NCBI RefSeq assembly: GCF_017893965.1
Contig: NZ_CP054142.1
Span: forward strand, 558,001 to 622,000
Length of the DNA: 64,000 nucleotides
Origin: Treponema parvum
GTDB lineage: Bacteria > Spirochaetota > Spirochaetia > Treponematales > Treponemataceae
Direction: 5' to 3'
The notes beneath the pieces are model-generated. The model was not told the DNA's origin, made no database searches, and saw nothing but the letters and a program-made list of their open reading frames with translations. Made by a program: the position numbers and the translations under genes. This document shows, in pieces, positions 34,896 to 43,306 of the stretch (position 1 is its first letter; each line of letters starts with the position of its first letter).

Positions 34896-34924
34896 AATTC
34901 TCATTGTTCGGAGTTTTTTACAAT

Positions 34925-35833
34925 ATGCGGCTTAACACATATAAAATATTGATCCGTTCTCTGATATCCTTTTGCGCTGCGGTGGTTTTTGCCGCGGTTG
35001 TGCTTGAAGTAAAGAGTTTTTCCAAAGCCGATTCCGGACAGGGAGGGCTTGAAACTCCCGAAATGCCGACAGCATCGGCGGAAGAAGAAAATTCGGATTA
35101 TGTTATTACATATCAGTCTTACCGCGTTGATAAAGGCGACATGATCGGAATCATCGCCGAAAAATTCGGAATTACCCAGGACACTATTATAAGTGTGAAC
35201 AACATACGTCAATCCAGGCTTCTTCAAATAGGACAGTACCTTAAAATTCCGAACATGCCGGGTATCATGTATTGTGCTAAGGGCAACGGCGAAACGGTCT
35301 TGTCCGTAGCCGAAAAATACAAGGTGGACGCTAAAAAATGCGCCTTGGTGAACAATCTTTCCGAAGGTTCGTCCCTTTCCGACGGGCAGACTATTTTTGT
35401 TCCCGACGCGGAACTTGACCGTATAACACGGCAGGAAATCAACGGCGACCTGTTTATGCGGCCGGTCAGACGCTATTATATTTCTTCCGCTTACGGATGG
35501 AGGTTAAGTCCGTTTACAGGCAAGCGCTCTTTTCACAGCGGAATCGACATGTGCGCTCCTGCCGGGACTTCCGTATACGCAGCTTTAGGCGGTGTGGTTT
35601 CCTTTGTGGGTTACAACAATGTTTACGGCAACTATATCATTGTTTCTCATCATTCAGGGTATAAAACGCTGTACGGGCATCTGAGCGCGACCCTTGTTTT
35701 AAAAGGGCAAGGCGTTTCTCCCGCAACTGTGATAGGAAGGGTGGGAAACACCGGGTTGAGCACGGGGCCTCACCTTCATTTTACGGTTTTTAAAAACGGC
35801 AGAACCGTAAATCCCTTTAATCTTTTAAAATGA
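34925..35833 (+). CDS. LysM-M23 peptidoglycan metallopeptidase
   Basis: 302 residues. Membrane anchor or signal (SLISFCAAVVFAAVVLEV), LysM domain 1 (YRVDKGDMIGIIAEKFGIT, SRLLQIGQYLKIP), LysM domain 2 (NGETVLSVAEKYKVD, SLSDGQTIFVP), then an M23 domain with HSGID, GYKTLYGHLS and GPHLHF; all Zn ligands are present, so it should be an active endopeptidase. Cuts peptide cross-links in the periplasm. The ATG at 34925 with GGAG 11 nt upstream is favoured over TTG 34904. Confidence 0.92.
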   Translation: MRLNTYKILIRSLISFCAAVVFAAVVLEVKSFSKADSGQGGLETPEMPTASAEEENSDYVITYQSYRVDKGDMIGIIAEKFGITQDTIISVNNIRQSRLLQIGQYLKIPNMPGIMYCAKGNGETVLSVAEKYKVDAKKCALVNNLSEGSSLSDGQTIFVPDAELDRITRQEINGDLFMRPVRRYYISSAYGWRLSPFTGKRSFHSGIDMCAPAGTSVYAALGGVVSFVGYNNVYGNYIIVSHHSGYKTLYGHLSATLVLKGQGVSPATVIGRVGNTGLSTGPHLHFTVFKNGRTVNPFNLLK

Positions 35834-35835
35834 AA

Positions 35836-36297
35836 TTATCCCGCAACCCGCAGCGTTTCGATTTTTTTTACAAAAAAATCCATATTGCATCCCACAAAAA
35901 AAGCGCAGTATACGGTTATCATTCCCGCGAACAGTAAATAAAAAGGCAGCACCAGCATTTTATATGAATCGCTCCTCGTCATTATACCGAAACAGATCAT
36001 TAAAAGCGTCATCACTATTCCTGCGGCGATCCATCGTGAAAGCGAAATGGGACTTTTTTCCATATTTTCCGCAGAAAATACGGGATCTATCTGTTTAAGG
36101 ACTTTTTCAATGCTCTCGTCCGTTACCGGGACTTGTATTTTGACCGGCCCATGCATGAGTTTTTCGGCCATAGTCATGAGTCTTATCTCTGTGCGGCATT
36201 TTTTGCAGAATAAGAGCCGCAAAGTAAGGTGCAGGGGGATCCTTTCGTTTTTGTCGAGCAAAAGAAAATCATCCATGATTTTATTATAATTTTTCAT
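35836..36297 (-). CDS. Putative anti-sigma factor (membrane)
   Basis: 153 residues. The N-terminal half has a His...CKKC arrangement (HLTLRLLFCKKCRTEIRLM) like the zinc finger of anti-sigma factors. Two membrane segments follow (ISLSRWIAAGIVMTLLMICF, MLVLPFYLLFAGMITVYCAF). It starts 16 bases after the sigma factor stop with GGAGG upstream, the usual place for the cognate regulator. It could hold the sigma factor at the membrane. Function inferred from context and the Cys motif; no family name is certain. Confidence 0.65.
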   Translation of the reverse strand: MKNYNKIMDDFLLLDKNERIPLHLTLRLLFCKKCRTEIRLMTMAEKLMHGPVKIQVPVTDESIEKVLKQIDPVFSAENMEKSPISLSRWIAAGIVMTLLMICFGIMTRSDSYKMLVLPFYLLFAGMITVYCAFFVGCNMDFFVKKIETLRVAG

Positions 36298-36313
36298 AAT
36301 TCCTCCAATAATA

Positions 36314-36898
36314 TTAAAAGTCAAAGTGCGCTTCCTCCAATTTATCGCGCAAAATTTGCTTAGCTCTGAAAATATGAGACTTTATAGTGTTGACAGGAAA
36401 GCCTGTGATTTCGCTGATATCCGCATACGGAATGTCGTAAAAAAAATACATGTCAAGGCAGACGGCAAAGCGCTCTGGCAACTCGTTAATTGCAAGACGC
36501 ACGGCTTCAAGCGACGTTTTACGGATCTGACGTTCTTCCGGAGAAAGATCGGGCGCGACGAGAGAGTCTTCGTCGGCTATGGGCATGTATTCTTTTCTTC
36601 GGTTTACCGCATTTACAGCCATATTGTACGCAATCCTTGTGAGCCAAGTTGAAAAGAGCGATTTGCCTTGAAATGAAGAAAGCTTTGTGTAAGCGCGCAA
36701 AAAGACTTCCTGAACGAAATCTTCGGTGTCGGCCGTGTTTTTAAAAAAGCTTATACCGAGTATTTCTATTCGGCGCTTATGAAGTTTCATGAGCACCGCA
36801 AAAGATTTTGTGTCGCCTTTGAGAGCCGCCTTGGCGAGCGCGTAATCACGTTTTATTGCAAGCTTATTTTTAATGCGCGCAGCGCTGTCAATCGGCAT
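36314..36898 (-). CDS. ECF-type RNA polymerase sigma factor
   Basis: 194 residues. Sigma region 2 (DYALAKAALKGDTKSFAVLM, EDFVQEVFLRAYTKL, STWLTRIAYNMAVNAVNRRK) and region 4 (LPERFAVCLDMYFF, YADISEITGFPVNTIKSHIF, RAKQIL) with no region 1.1 or 3, so an extracytoplasmic-function type. ATG 36898 was chosen; the TTG at 36937 would add 13 residues and overlap the previous gene by 50 bases. Treponemes have very few alternative sigma factors, so this may control an envelope response. Confidence 0.9.
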   Translation of the reverse strand: MPIDSAARIKNKLAIKRDYALAKAALKGDTKSFAVLMKLHKRRIEILGISFFKNTADTEDFVQEVFLRAYTKLSSFQGKSLFSTWLTRIAYNMAVNAVNRRKEYMPIADEDSLVAPDLSPEERQIRKTSLEAVRLAINELPERFAVCLDMYFFYDIPYADISEITGFPVNTIKSHIFRAKQILRDKLEEAHFDF

Positions 36899-37241
36899 TA
36901 GTGTTTCTAAAATCCGGATTAACTTTGTAGAAAACAAGCATGCACAGTCCCAACACGAGAGGGATTACACCTCCTAAGAGCGCGTAGCCGAGCCCTGCCA
37001 TAAGCAGAAAAAAAAGCGTCAGCACGAAACCTGTTCCCGTGAGCAAAAGGCCCACAAGCAGGGAAAATGTTTTAAGGTCGAATTTTGCCGGTTTATAGCC
37101 GCCTGTGCGGATCTGGAGCTTTATCTCATGATGATGCCATAAAAGATAAAAGAATATGATTATCCCTCCGATCACTATTCCTACGATGGGAATTACGGCG
37201 AGCACTACCTGCGCTCCCGCCGATGTTACGCTGTTTTGCAT
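36888..37241 (-). CDS. Small multi-pass membrane protein preceding the sigma factor
   Basis: 117 residues with three membrane segments: VVLAVIPIVGIVIGGIIIFF, FSLLVGLLLTGTGFVLTLFF and a third from GYALLGGVIPLVLGLCMLVF. The loop HHHEIKLQIRTGGYKPAKFD is basic and His-rich. No family recognised. It overlaps the sigma gene by 11 bases and has GGAGG upstream (13 nt from the ATG), so it belongs to the sigma cassette; a signal-sensing role is possible but unsupported. Confidence 0.7.
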   Translation of the reverse strand: MQNSVTSAGAQVVLAVIPIVGIVIGGIIIFFYLLWHHHEIKLQIRTGGYKPAKFDLKTFSLLVGLLLTGTGFVLTLFFLLMAGLGYALLGGVIPLVLGLCMLVFYKVNPDFRNTNAD

Positions 37242-37362
37242 ATTTACAGTTTTACCTCCGTCGTATTAGTTAGACGCACAAGAATATAATAAGGTTGCAA
37301 TATCATGCCGCAAGGCGATGCCGCACTGTATTATCAGTCGCGCAGCCTCATGAGCAAAAGCG

Positions 37363-37836
37363 TTAATCCAAGAAGATATATTCGCTGAAATAAACGGCTT
37401 TTATTTTTCCGAGCACAAGTTCCGCGTTGATCCGGCGCTCAAGTTCGGTTTTTATTTCTTTTTCACCCATAGCTAACAGCTCTTCCTTTGTGTATTTTGA
37501 AAAATAATCTGTTATGACCGACCGTATTTTTCTGGCCTTTTGGATGAGCTCTTCATAAAAAATTCTGTCACCGGCCGGGTAAGAAATCCACGGAGTTATT
37601 ATGACGGGACTTCCTCTGTCTTTTCCGCTTTGGGGTTTGGAAAACGAACGGAGCCTGCCCAGTTCCGTAAAGGCCGCGTATTCTTTTGATACGGATTCGG
37701 GCGCAGGATCGGCCTTTCTCATGTCTTGCCCGGGAGAAGCCTTGCCTGAGGCAAAGCTCAGCGCAGTTATTATGATTATTGCACCTGCTATTGCGGCGGA
37801 TATTAGTGCTAAGATTTTATTCAGTGAAATCTGCAT
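37363..37836 (-). CDS. FliL-like membrane-anchored protein
   Basis: 157 residues. N-terminal anchor ILALISAAIAGAIIIITALS, a flexible linker, then a C-terminal FliL-type segment (LIQKARKIRSVITDYFSKYT, KEELLAMGEKEIKTELERRI, NAELVLGKIKAVYFSEYIF). FliL sits by the flagellar stator and helps torque. Canonical fliL lies with motAB or fliM; none are here, so this may be a paralogue. TATAAA and TATAAT boxes lie 8 and 13 nt before the ATG. Confidence 0.65.
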   Translation of the reverse strand: MQISLNKILALISAAIAGAIIIITALSFASGKASPGQDMRKADPAPESVSKEYAAFTELGRLRSFSKPQSGKDRGSPVIITPWISYPAGDRIFYEELIQKARKIRSVITDYFSKYTKEELLAMGEKEIKTELERRINAELVLGKIKAVYFSEYIFLD

Positions 37837-37967
37837 ATTAACAGTTTATATTATAAACGGATCGTTGTCAGTGTTAAACGCGCGGCGCACGTTTTGCACA
37901 TCCGTACGCAGACATGGCGCACTTGCTCGGCGCGCATGTTTGCAAGGTTCCTCGGCTTACGACTAAA

Positions 37968-38594
37968 TTATCCGCGGATCCATCCTTCTTTAAGGCCTTT
38001 TTCAATGTTCTTTTGCACCCACGGCCACAAGCGCGGCATAAACTGCTTTACGAGCGCCATCCTGTGTTCGACGTCTTCCTTTGACGCGGACGCTTGAATC
38101 CAAGTGTGTCCGCCTGTGAGGGTGTTGTGCAAAAACGGCTGCAGTCTGTCCATGCAGTTTGCAAATTTAGAATCGGCGCTTTCCATCGCTTCAAATTCCT
38201 GCCACATTGCGCTAAATTTTTCCCCCTGATCTTCTGGAAGAATGGAGAACAGTTTTTTTGCCGCATTTTTTTCGCGTTCGCTTTTATCTTTATAGCCTTC
38301 TTTGTCAAAGGCAAATGTGTCGCCGGCGTATATTTCAACAAGATCGTGGACAACGCAAAGACTTACGCAGTGAGGGACATCCGGTTTTTCAATCGCATAT
38401 TCGCTGAAAAGCATGCACATGAGCGCTATGTGCCACGAATGCTCCGCATCGTTTTCACGGCGGGAACCGTCGGTCAAAAGCGTCCTTCGCAGAATTTTTG
38501 TCATTTTATCGGCTTCGACGCTGAATTTAAGCTGCCTGTCCAGTCTTTCGTCTTCCGAAGATGTAAACGCTCTCAAAATATTTTCGTTTTCCAT
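37968..38594 (-). CDS. HD-domain phosphohydrolase (YfbR/HDDC2-like)
   Basis: 208 residues. HD metal site: NDAEHSWHIALMCMLFSEYA, VVHDLVEIYAGDTFAFD, KFANCMDRLQPFLH. The pattern matches 5'-deoxynucleotidases such as YfbR and HDDC2, which remove phosphate from dNMPs. Substrate not testable here. TATAAT ends 6 nt before the ATG. It lies 17 bases behind hflX in the same direction. Confidence 0.85.
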   Translation of the reverse strand: MENENILRAFTSSEDERLDRQLKFSVEADKMTKILRRTLLTDGSRRENDAEHSWHIALMCMLFSEYAIEKPDVPHCVSLCVVHDLVEIYAGDTFAFDKEGYKDKSEREKNAAKKLFSILPEDQGEKFSAMWQEFEAMESADSKFANCMDRLQPFLHNTLTGGHTWIQASASKEDVEHRMALVKQFMPRLWPWVQKNIEKGLKEGWIRG

Positions 38595-38606
38595 GGTTTG
38601 ATTATA
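38592..38606 (-). promoter_or_regulatory. -10 box, predicted leaderless start of HD gene
   Basis: Consensus TATAAT (38606-38601), 6 nt, ATG at 38594. No convincing -35, and it sits right behind hflX, so read-through is also possible. Confidence 0.4.
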
Positions 38607-38611
38607 AAGAT

Positions 38612-39727
38612 TTATTTTAGATCGGTATACGGCGGCATTGAGTGAATATCGATGCGGTTACGGATCGTTTCAAGCAGATCTTCAAGTCCCTGTCCCGTTT
38701 TGGCGCTTATAAAAGAGGCGTCGGGGAAATTTATTTTTAACGCGCTCAATTTTAAATCCTCGTTTTCAAGACAGTCTATCTTATTGAGAGCGACGACACG
38801 AGGTTTTTCTGAGGCGCCTACTTCTTCAAGCACGTTTACGCACGTATCGTATTGGTTTTTTATATTTTCAGCGGTGGCGTCAAGAACGAGCAGTAAAAGA
38901 TCCGCTCTTGCCGCTTCTTCCAATGTAGATTTAAAAGCGTTTACCAGACTGTGCGGAAGATTGCTTATAAAGCCCACTGTGTCGGATAGGAGCACGTGAT
39001 TTCCGTTTTTAAATGCCAGGCGCCTTGTCGTCGGATCGAGCGTCGCAAAAAGTTTATTTTCAACGAACACGTCGGCTCCCGTGAGCGCGTTCATAAGGCT
39101 TGACTTGCCTGCGTTTGTGTAGCCCGTAAGGGCGCAGACAGGCATGGAAAATTTTTCCCGCCTTTTTCGCTGAATGTCGCGGTTTTGGACGACTTTTTCA
39201 AGTTCTTTTTTAAGCTGCCTTATTTTAAGGCGAACGCCGCGCTGATCTAATTCAAGTTGGGTTTCTCCGCTTCCCTTGGAACCGTAATTACCGCCTCTTT
39301 GACGCGACAGATCTCCGTACGAATGCGCAAGTCTGGGAAGAGAGTATTCAAGGCGGGCGAGTTCGACTTGGAGAGAGGCTTCTCTTGTCTTTGCCCGCTT
39401 GGCGAATATTCTTAAGATCACTTCCTGTCTGTCGAAGACGGGCTTTTTAGCAAGTTTTTCCCAGTTGCGCTGTTTTGTAGGTTCGATCGTAAAATCGAAA
39501 ATTATGCAGTCGGCTTCCGCTTCGTCCGCCGCCTGAATTATTTCCTGCACCTTGCCTATGCCCATGCCGTACGCAGGAGTAGGATTCGGACGCACGAGAG
39601 AGGTTTTTCCTGCGATGTTCATTTCCAGCGTAGAAATAAGACTTTCAAGTTCACTCAGATCGCCGCCTGCGCTTCCCACCAAAAAACACTGTGTTTTTCT
39701 TTCTTCTTCCTGTCGAATCTCTATCAC
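38612..39727 (-). CDS. hflX: GTPase HflX
   Basis: 371 residues. Ribosome-splitting GTPase used in stress. N-terminal glycine-rich domain with ANPTPAYGMGIGKVQEI-like segment (seen as PNPTPAYGMGIGKVQEI), the linker helices (RLEYSLPRLAHSYGDLSRQR, GGNYGSKGSGETQLELDQR), then the G domain: GYTNAGKSSLMNAL, TLDPTTRR, LSDTVGFISNLP, NKID and SAKTG. The start was set to GTG 39727 because TATACT ends exactly 6 nt upstream; GTG 39733 overlaps nothing but would sit against the -10. Confidence 0.93.
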   Translation of the reverse strand: MIEIRQEEERKTQCFLVGSAGGDLSELESLISTLEMNIAGKTSLVRPNPTPAYGMGIGKVQEIIQAADEAEADCIIFDFTIEPTKQRNWEKLAKKPVFDRQEVILRIFAKRAKTREASLQVELARLEYSLPRLAHSYGDLSRQRGGNYGSKGSGETQLELDQRGVRLKIRQLKKELEKVVQNRDIQRKRREKFSMPVCALTGYTNAGKSSLMNALTGADVFVENKLFATLDPTTRRLAFKNGNHVLLSDTVGFISNLPHSLVNAFKSTLEEAARADLLLLVLDATAENIKNQYDTCVNVLEEVGASEKPRVVALNKIDCLENEDLKLSALKINFPDASFISAKTGQGLEDLLETIRNRIDIHSMPPYTDLK

Positions 39728-39762
39728 GATCACAGTATATTTAATTGCCGTTTTTTTATGAA
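39725..39762 (-). promoter_or_regulatory. hflX promoter, predicted leaderless
   Basis: TTCATA (39762-39757), 17-bp spacer, TATACT (39739-39734), 6 nt, GTG at 39727. Confidence 0.5.
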
Positions 39763-39871
39763 GCGGTTTTCGTTTTCTTTAGTTTTGCTATTATTATCCG
39801 CCTGCTATATAATTAAATCTGCTTTTATAAGCATTTTACGCCGATAATGTTAGAGTAAAATCGTCTTTAAA

Positions 39872-39963
39872 AAACAGCATGCAGGAAAATCGCAATTTCC
39901 GGAAATGCCGTTTGCGGCGTCTTGAAAACTCGCCTTTAGCGATTTTTTTCGAGAATTTAAATT
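39872..39963. repeat. Hairpin-rich dispersed element, copy B
   Basis: Diverged relative of 22590-22721: outer arms AAACAGCA/TGCCGTTT (7 of 8 pairs), inner GGAAA and ATTTCC, then the shared blocks GAAAACTCG and TTAAATTG in the same order as copy A. It ends against the GTG start at 39964. Confidence 0.5.
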
Positions 39964-42408
39964 GTGGAGGATGACAAAATTACCTCTGGTCAAAAAAACG
40001 CAGTCAGTCTGTTGGTAGCCGTTTTTCTGTTTGCCGCGTTTGCGATTGCGGCCTTTTCAGGGCTTTTTTCCGCAATAGAAACACGTTTTTACCAGCCTGC
40101 AAAAGTTTTAGGGATTACTCGCCAGCTTGACGATATAGCCGCAGGCTACGACTTATATGTAAATTCTTTGCTCGGCAAACTTGAAGCATATACGGCCGAA
40201 AAACCGGTAGCTTCATATTTGACGCAGCGTGCGTCCGACGAAGATGTGCGCGAAAGAAGCCGTATTACCGGAGCTCTGTTTAATTCCGTTCCGGGGCTTT
40301 CGGGAATACGCATAATCGATTCGAACGGTCGAAGCGTCCACTTCAGCACTTATTCTGCCGATCTATTACAAAATTCCGAAAATTTACGCGTTTATAAAAA
40401 CTACGGCGCTTTAAGCGCTCCTTCCGGCACTCAGGAAATTCCTTTCAGTAGAATTTCCGTCGCCGACGGAAGCGTTGTCGCTGACGGGAGCGCTGAAAAA
40501 TATAAAATAACGCCGGACGCCGCCAATCGTCGTGTAATTTTTTCGTTTCCTTTTTACGACGTGTATACCGCTTACCGCGGCACCGCCGTTTTTTATTTAA
40601 GCTCGGCCGATTTTAATCGAGAGCTTTCAGCCTTAAATCTTATTACTCTGAGCGAGACGGGGATTCTTTTGGATTTTGCCGACGGCACGGCGTCATACGG
40701 ATATGTTTTCGGACTTCCGGTAGCAGGGCGTGATTTTTTTGAAAAACAGATTTTGGAACGGTGGAAAGGCAATGAAAAAGGCCCTGAAAGGATAGTTTCG
40801 TACGAAGAAAACGGCGGGAGAGACGGCTTCGAAACGGCGAACGATAAAAACGCCGGCGGCGCGGCCGGCGATGAAAGAGGCGGCGTTGATGGCGGTTCCC
40901 GCAGTGAAATCGTCCGCAATGAAAATATCGATGGAAAAATGACCGGCAAATCGAAGGGGGCCGTAGGATATTGGGTTTTACTTTCAAGCAGAAAATCCTC
41001 TTTCGCCGTCATTAGCGGCGTCTATCGCGACAATATTTTTGTTATGCCTCAGTCCGTTCGAATACTTTTACTTGTTTGTGTTTTTATTTCCTTATTCCTT
41101 GCGGTTTTTTTATTGCTCAGCCTCAAGATCGACGACATGGTTGTAATCCAAAACCGCATAAGGCGTTTTCAGTTTTCGGTTGTAAACGAATATTTGAATA
41201 AAAAAATGGACGTTGACTGGAGCGCCGTAGTAAAAAATATCGAAAACCGCAAGGATGAAGTTTCCAAAAGTATAAGGAAGAGCTTAGGGCATCACCGTGT
41301 AAAAAAATACGGAAAAGAAGTTGACGAATTGCTTAACAAAAGCTGGGATGAAATCTTTGCGGCTCTCAACGTACGTTCAGGAGCGGCCATAGCCGCAGAA
41401 GAAAGAAATAACGCTCTGCAAAATTCCGCCGAAATAAAACAAATGCTGCAGGAAATTTTAGGCAGCGGCACAATAAAGATACAGGCTGCCGCCGTACCGG
41501 GAGCGGTCAGAACGCCTTCCGAGCCGGATTCAGGTGCGATTGCCGGGGACAAGCCTCTTGCAAAGGCCGCCGGCGACGAACTTTCCATTGCGCCCGCTGT
41601 GGATGCCGATGAAGTCGAAGAGATTCCAATCGAGGCTGTAGACGACGCGGAGGATGTCGAAGAGCTTGAGGAAATAGGCGAAGTCGAAGACCTCGATGTT
41701 GCCGGCGAGTCCGCAGAGGTCGGCGAAGCCGAACCTGCAATGAAAGAACCTGAGCCGCCGGCGAAAGTTGAAGAAACAGCGGTCGCAGTGCCCGTGTCTA
41801 CGGTAGAAGCCGAAGAAGCAACGGTCGAGTCTCCTGCGGCGGCAAAAGCTGCGGAATCGGAGGTCGCATATGTCAGACCTTCCGGCGAAACGCCCTCGGA
41901 TCCCGTAGGGGCTGTCGATACCGAACCGGATAAAGATAAAAAATCAGTGCTTGACGAAAATCCGGGTTTTGATTCTGACGCTAAAGAAAACCGTGCCGTT
42001 TCGGACGGGGATGTTTCCGATTTTCAAATATCGTCTCCGGATTTTGATGATTTGGACGACGAAATGCCGCAAAAAGAACTCGCTTCTACTGAGGCCAATG
42101 CCGTCGCCCCTGCAGAAGAAGTCTTTCCTCTTGAAGAAATTTTGGGTTCAGCTTCGCGGCCGTTCGTTCCTGATTTTTCTTTTACGGCCTTTGCAGCACG
42201 CGGAAATGCGCCGATCACGGAAATAGCTGGGGCGGAAGAAGCGGATAAAAGCCTTTCTGAGAGTAAAGACGACAATGTCGCGGATAAAAATAATGCCGTC
42301 ATTATTGCCGAAGACGACGGACTTTTCAGAATATCCGACAACATTCGTACAGAGGGCACAAAAATAGATCCGTCTTTTAAAAAGCTTGTAGAATCCGTAT
42401 TAAAATAA
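39964..42408 (+). CDS. Two-TM sensor-like protein with large acidic tail
   Basis: 814 residues. Membrane segments at about 13-36 and 365-387 (VRILLLVCVFISLFLAVFLL) enclose a periplasmic domain of some 325 residues that begins like a Cache-type sensor (LDDIAAGYDLYVNSLLGKLE, GLSGIRIIDSNGRSVHFSTY). After TM2 a basic linker leads into about 300 residues rich in Glu, Asp, Ala and Val (EEIPIEAVDDAEDVEELEEI). No kinase, HAMP or methyl-accepting domain is visible, so how it would signal is unknown. The start is GTG without a clear ribosome site; the nearby ATG is out of frame. Confidence 0.75.
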   Translation: MEDDKITSGQKNAVSLLVAVFLFAAFAIAAFSGLFSAIETRFYQPAKVLGITRQLDDIAAGYDLYVNSLLGKLEAYTAEKPVASYLTQRASDEDVRERSRITGALFNSVPGLSGIRIIDSNGRSVHFSTYSADLLQNSENLRVYKNYGALSAPSGTQEIPFSRISVADGSVVADGSAEKYKITPDAANRRVIFSFPFYDVYTAYRGTAVFYLSSADFNRELSALNLITLSETGILLDFADGTASYGYVFGLPVAGRDFFEKQILERWKGNEKGPERIVSYEENGGRDGFETANDKNAGGAAGDERGGVDGGSRSEIVRNENIDGKMTGKSKGAVGYWVLLSSRKSSFAVISGVYRDNIFVMPQSVRILLLVCVFISLFLAVFLLLSLKIDDMVVIQNRIRRFQFSVVNEYLNKKMDVDWSAVVKNIENRKDEVSKSIRKSLGHHRVKKYGKEVDELLNKSWDEIFAALNVRSGAAIAAEERNNALQNSAEIKQMLQEILGSGTIKIQAAAVPGAVRTPSEPDSGAIAGDKPLAKAAGDELSIAPAVDADEVEEIPIEAVDDAEDVEELEEIGEVEDLDVAGESAEVGEAEPAMKEPEPPAKVEETAVAVPVSTVEAEEATVESPAAAKAAESEVAYVRPSGETPSDPVGAVDTEPDKDKKSVLDENPGFDSDAKENRAVSDGDVSDFQISSPDFDDLDDEMPQKELASTEANAVAPAEEVFPLEEILGSASRPFVPDFSFTAFAARGNAPITEIAGAEEADKSLSESKDDNVADKNNAVIIAEDDGLFRISDNIRTEGTKIDPSFKKLVESVLK

Positions 42409-42821
42409 AGATTTATTATCCGCAAATAATCCGTTCCGAGTCTGTTCGATAAATTACGCTTATAAGCTCCGAAAAGAAACCATCTTGAGTATCCTCGGTT
42501 TGCGCGGCAAAGCGGTCAAAGATTTGATTCAGCAGGGAGCGGCCTTTATGGACGGACTTGTGCAAATCAGTCCGCGTGTATCGGGTGTGTGGGCAACGGA
42601 GAATTTCCCCTACGACTATAAAACCCACAGGAGGACGGTTGACCTTATTCCCGCCGCTTGTTGTCAATGATTCGGACACATTGACGGCGCATATTCGTGC
42701 TCTTTTGACCGTCAGCCGCCCGACATGAATCCTCTCTTAGGATGAGTACGCGGCCTGTTCCCGCCTCTTGTCGTCAATGCGCGATTGCCGAAAAACCTTT
42801 GTTTTATTATACTTAGGTTCA
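42409..42821. other. Intergenic region with short repeats and hairpins
   Basis: No gene is supported; short open frames at 42416-42679 (-) and 42485-42670 (+) lack family features. It holds an imperfect direct repeat of 22 nt (42648-42669 and 42758-42779, 2 differences), a hairpin GTCAATG-9-CATTGAC (42663-42685), another ATCCT-CTCTT-AGGAT near 42730, and the thioesterase promoter. Confidence 0.5.
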
Positions 42822-42824
42822 ATG
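42785..42824 (+). promoter_or_regulatory. Thioesterase promoter, predicted leaderless
   Basis: TTGCCG (42785-42790), 17-bp spacer, TATACT (42808-42813), 8 nt, ATG at 42822. Confidence 0.55.
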
Positions 42825-43235
42825 AAACATTTTGCAGAATTAACCGTGCGATCATACGAATGCGATTCTTACGGACACGTTAATAACGCGGTGTACTTGA
42901 ACTATCTTGAATATGCCAGAATGGAATATCTTCACAAGATAGGATTCGATTATAACGCCGCAGTGGCCGAAGGTTTTTACCTTTATGTGACGCATATAGA
43001 TATTTACTACAAGGCTTCCGCCTTTCTTGACGATAAGCTCACGATCGAAGTGTGTTCGGTTAATCTTGGCGCCGTATCGGGGACTATGCATCAAGTTATA
43101 CGCAAGGAAGACGGCACGGTTTGCGTAGAAGCCGACGTTACGTGGGCAAGCGTGAACAAAGAAAACGGAAGGCCTTGCCGTCTGCCTGAAAAATTTATGG
43201 TTCCCGGATTGCTGCCCGATAAGCCCGGAACATAA
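42822..43235 (+). CDS. Hotdog-fold acyl-CoA thioesterase (4HBT type)
   Basis: 137 residues. The 4-hydroxybenzoyl-CoA thioesterase signature is clear: VRSYECDSYGHVNNAVYLNY with the catalytic Asp, LEYARMEYLHKIGFD, and IDIYYKASAFLDDKLTIEV. Hydrolyses acyl-CoA or acyl-ACP; substrate open. The ATG at 42822 (MKHFAEL) gives the family length; the frame extends to 42768 without features. Stands alone before metNI. Confidence 0.9.
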   Translation: MKHFAELTVRSYECDSYGHVNNAVYLNYLEYARMEYLHKIGFDYNAAVAEGFYLYVTHIDIYYKASAFLDDKLTIEVCSVNLGAVSGTMHQVIRKEDGTVCVEADVTWASVNKENGRPCRLPEKFMVPGLLPDKPGT

Positions 43236-43306
43236 GAGCCGGCGGTGTATAAAACTTCGCGTAAAACTTTTTAAAAACATCGGTAAAACTTCTTGCGGGG
43301 AAAACC

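Noticed and set aside
42416-42679. 87-codon minus-strand and 61-codon plus-strand frames in the region before the thioesterase gene
   Set aside because: No recognisable domain, no ribosome site, and the area holds short repeats and hairpins typical of non-coding sequence.
43236-43306. SAM or T-box riboswitch before metN
   Set aside because: Only 71 bases separate the genes and no suitable helices are present; a plain ribosome site fits.
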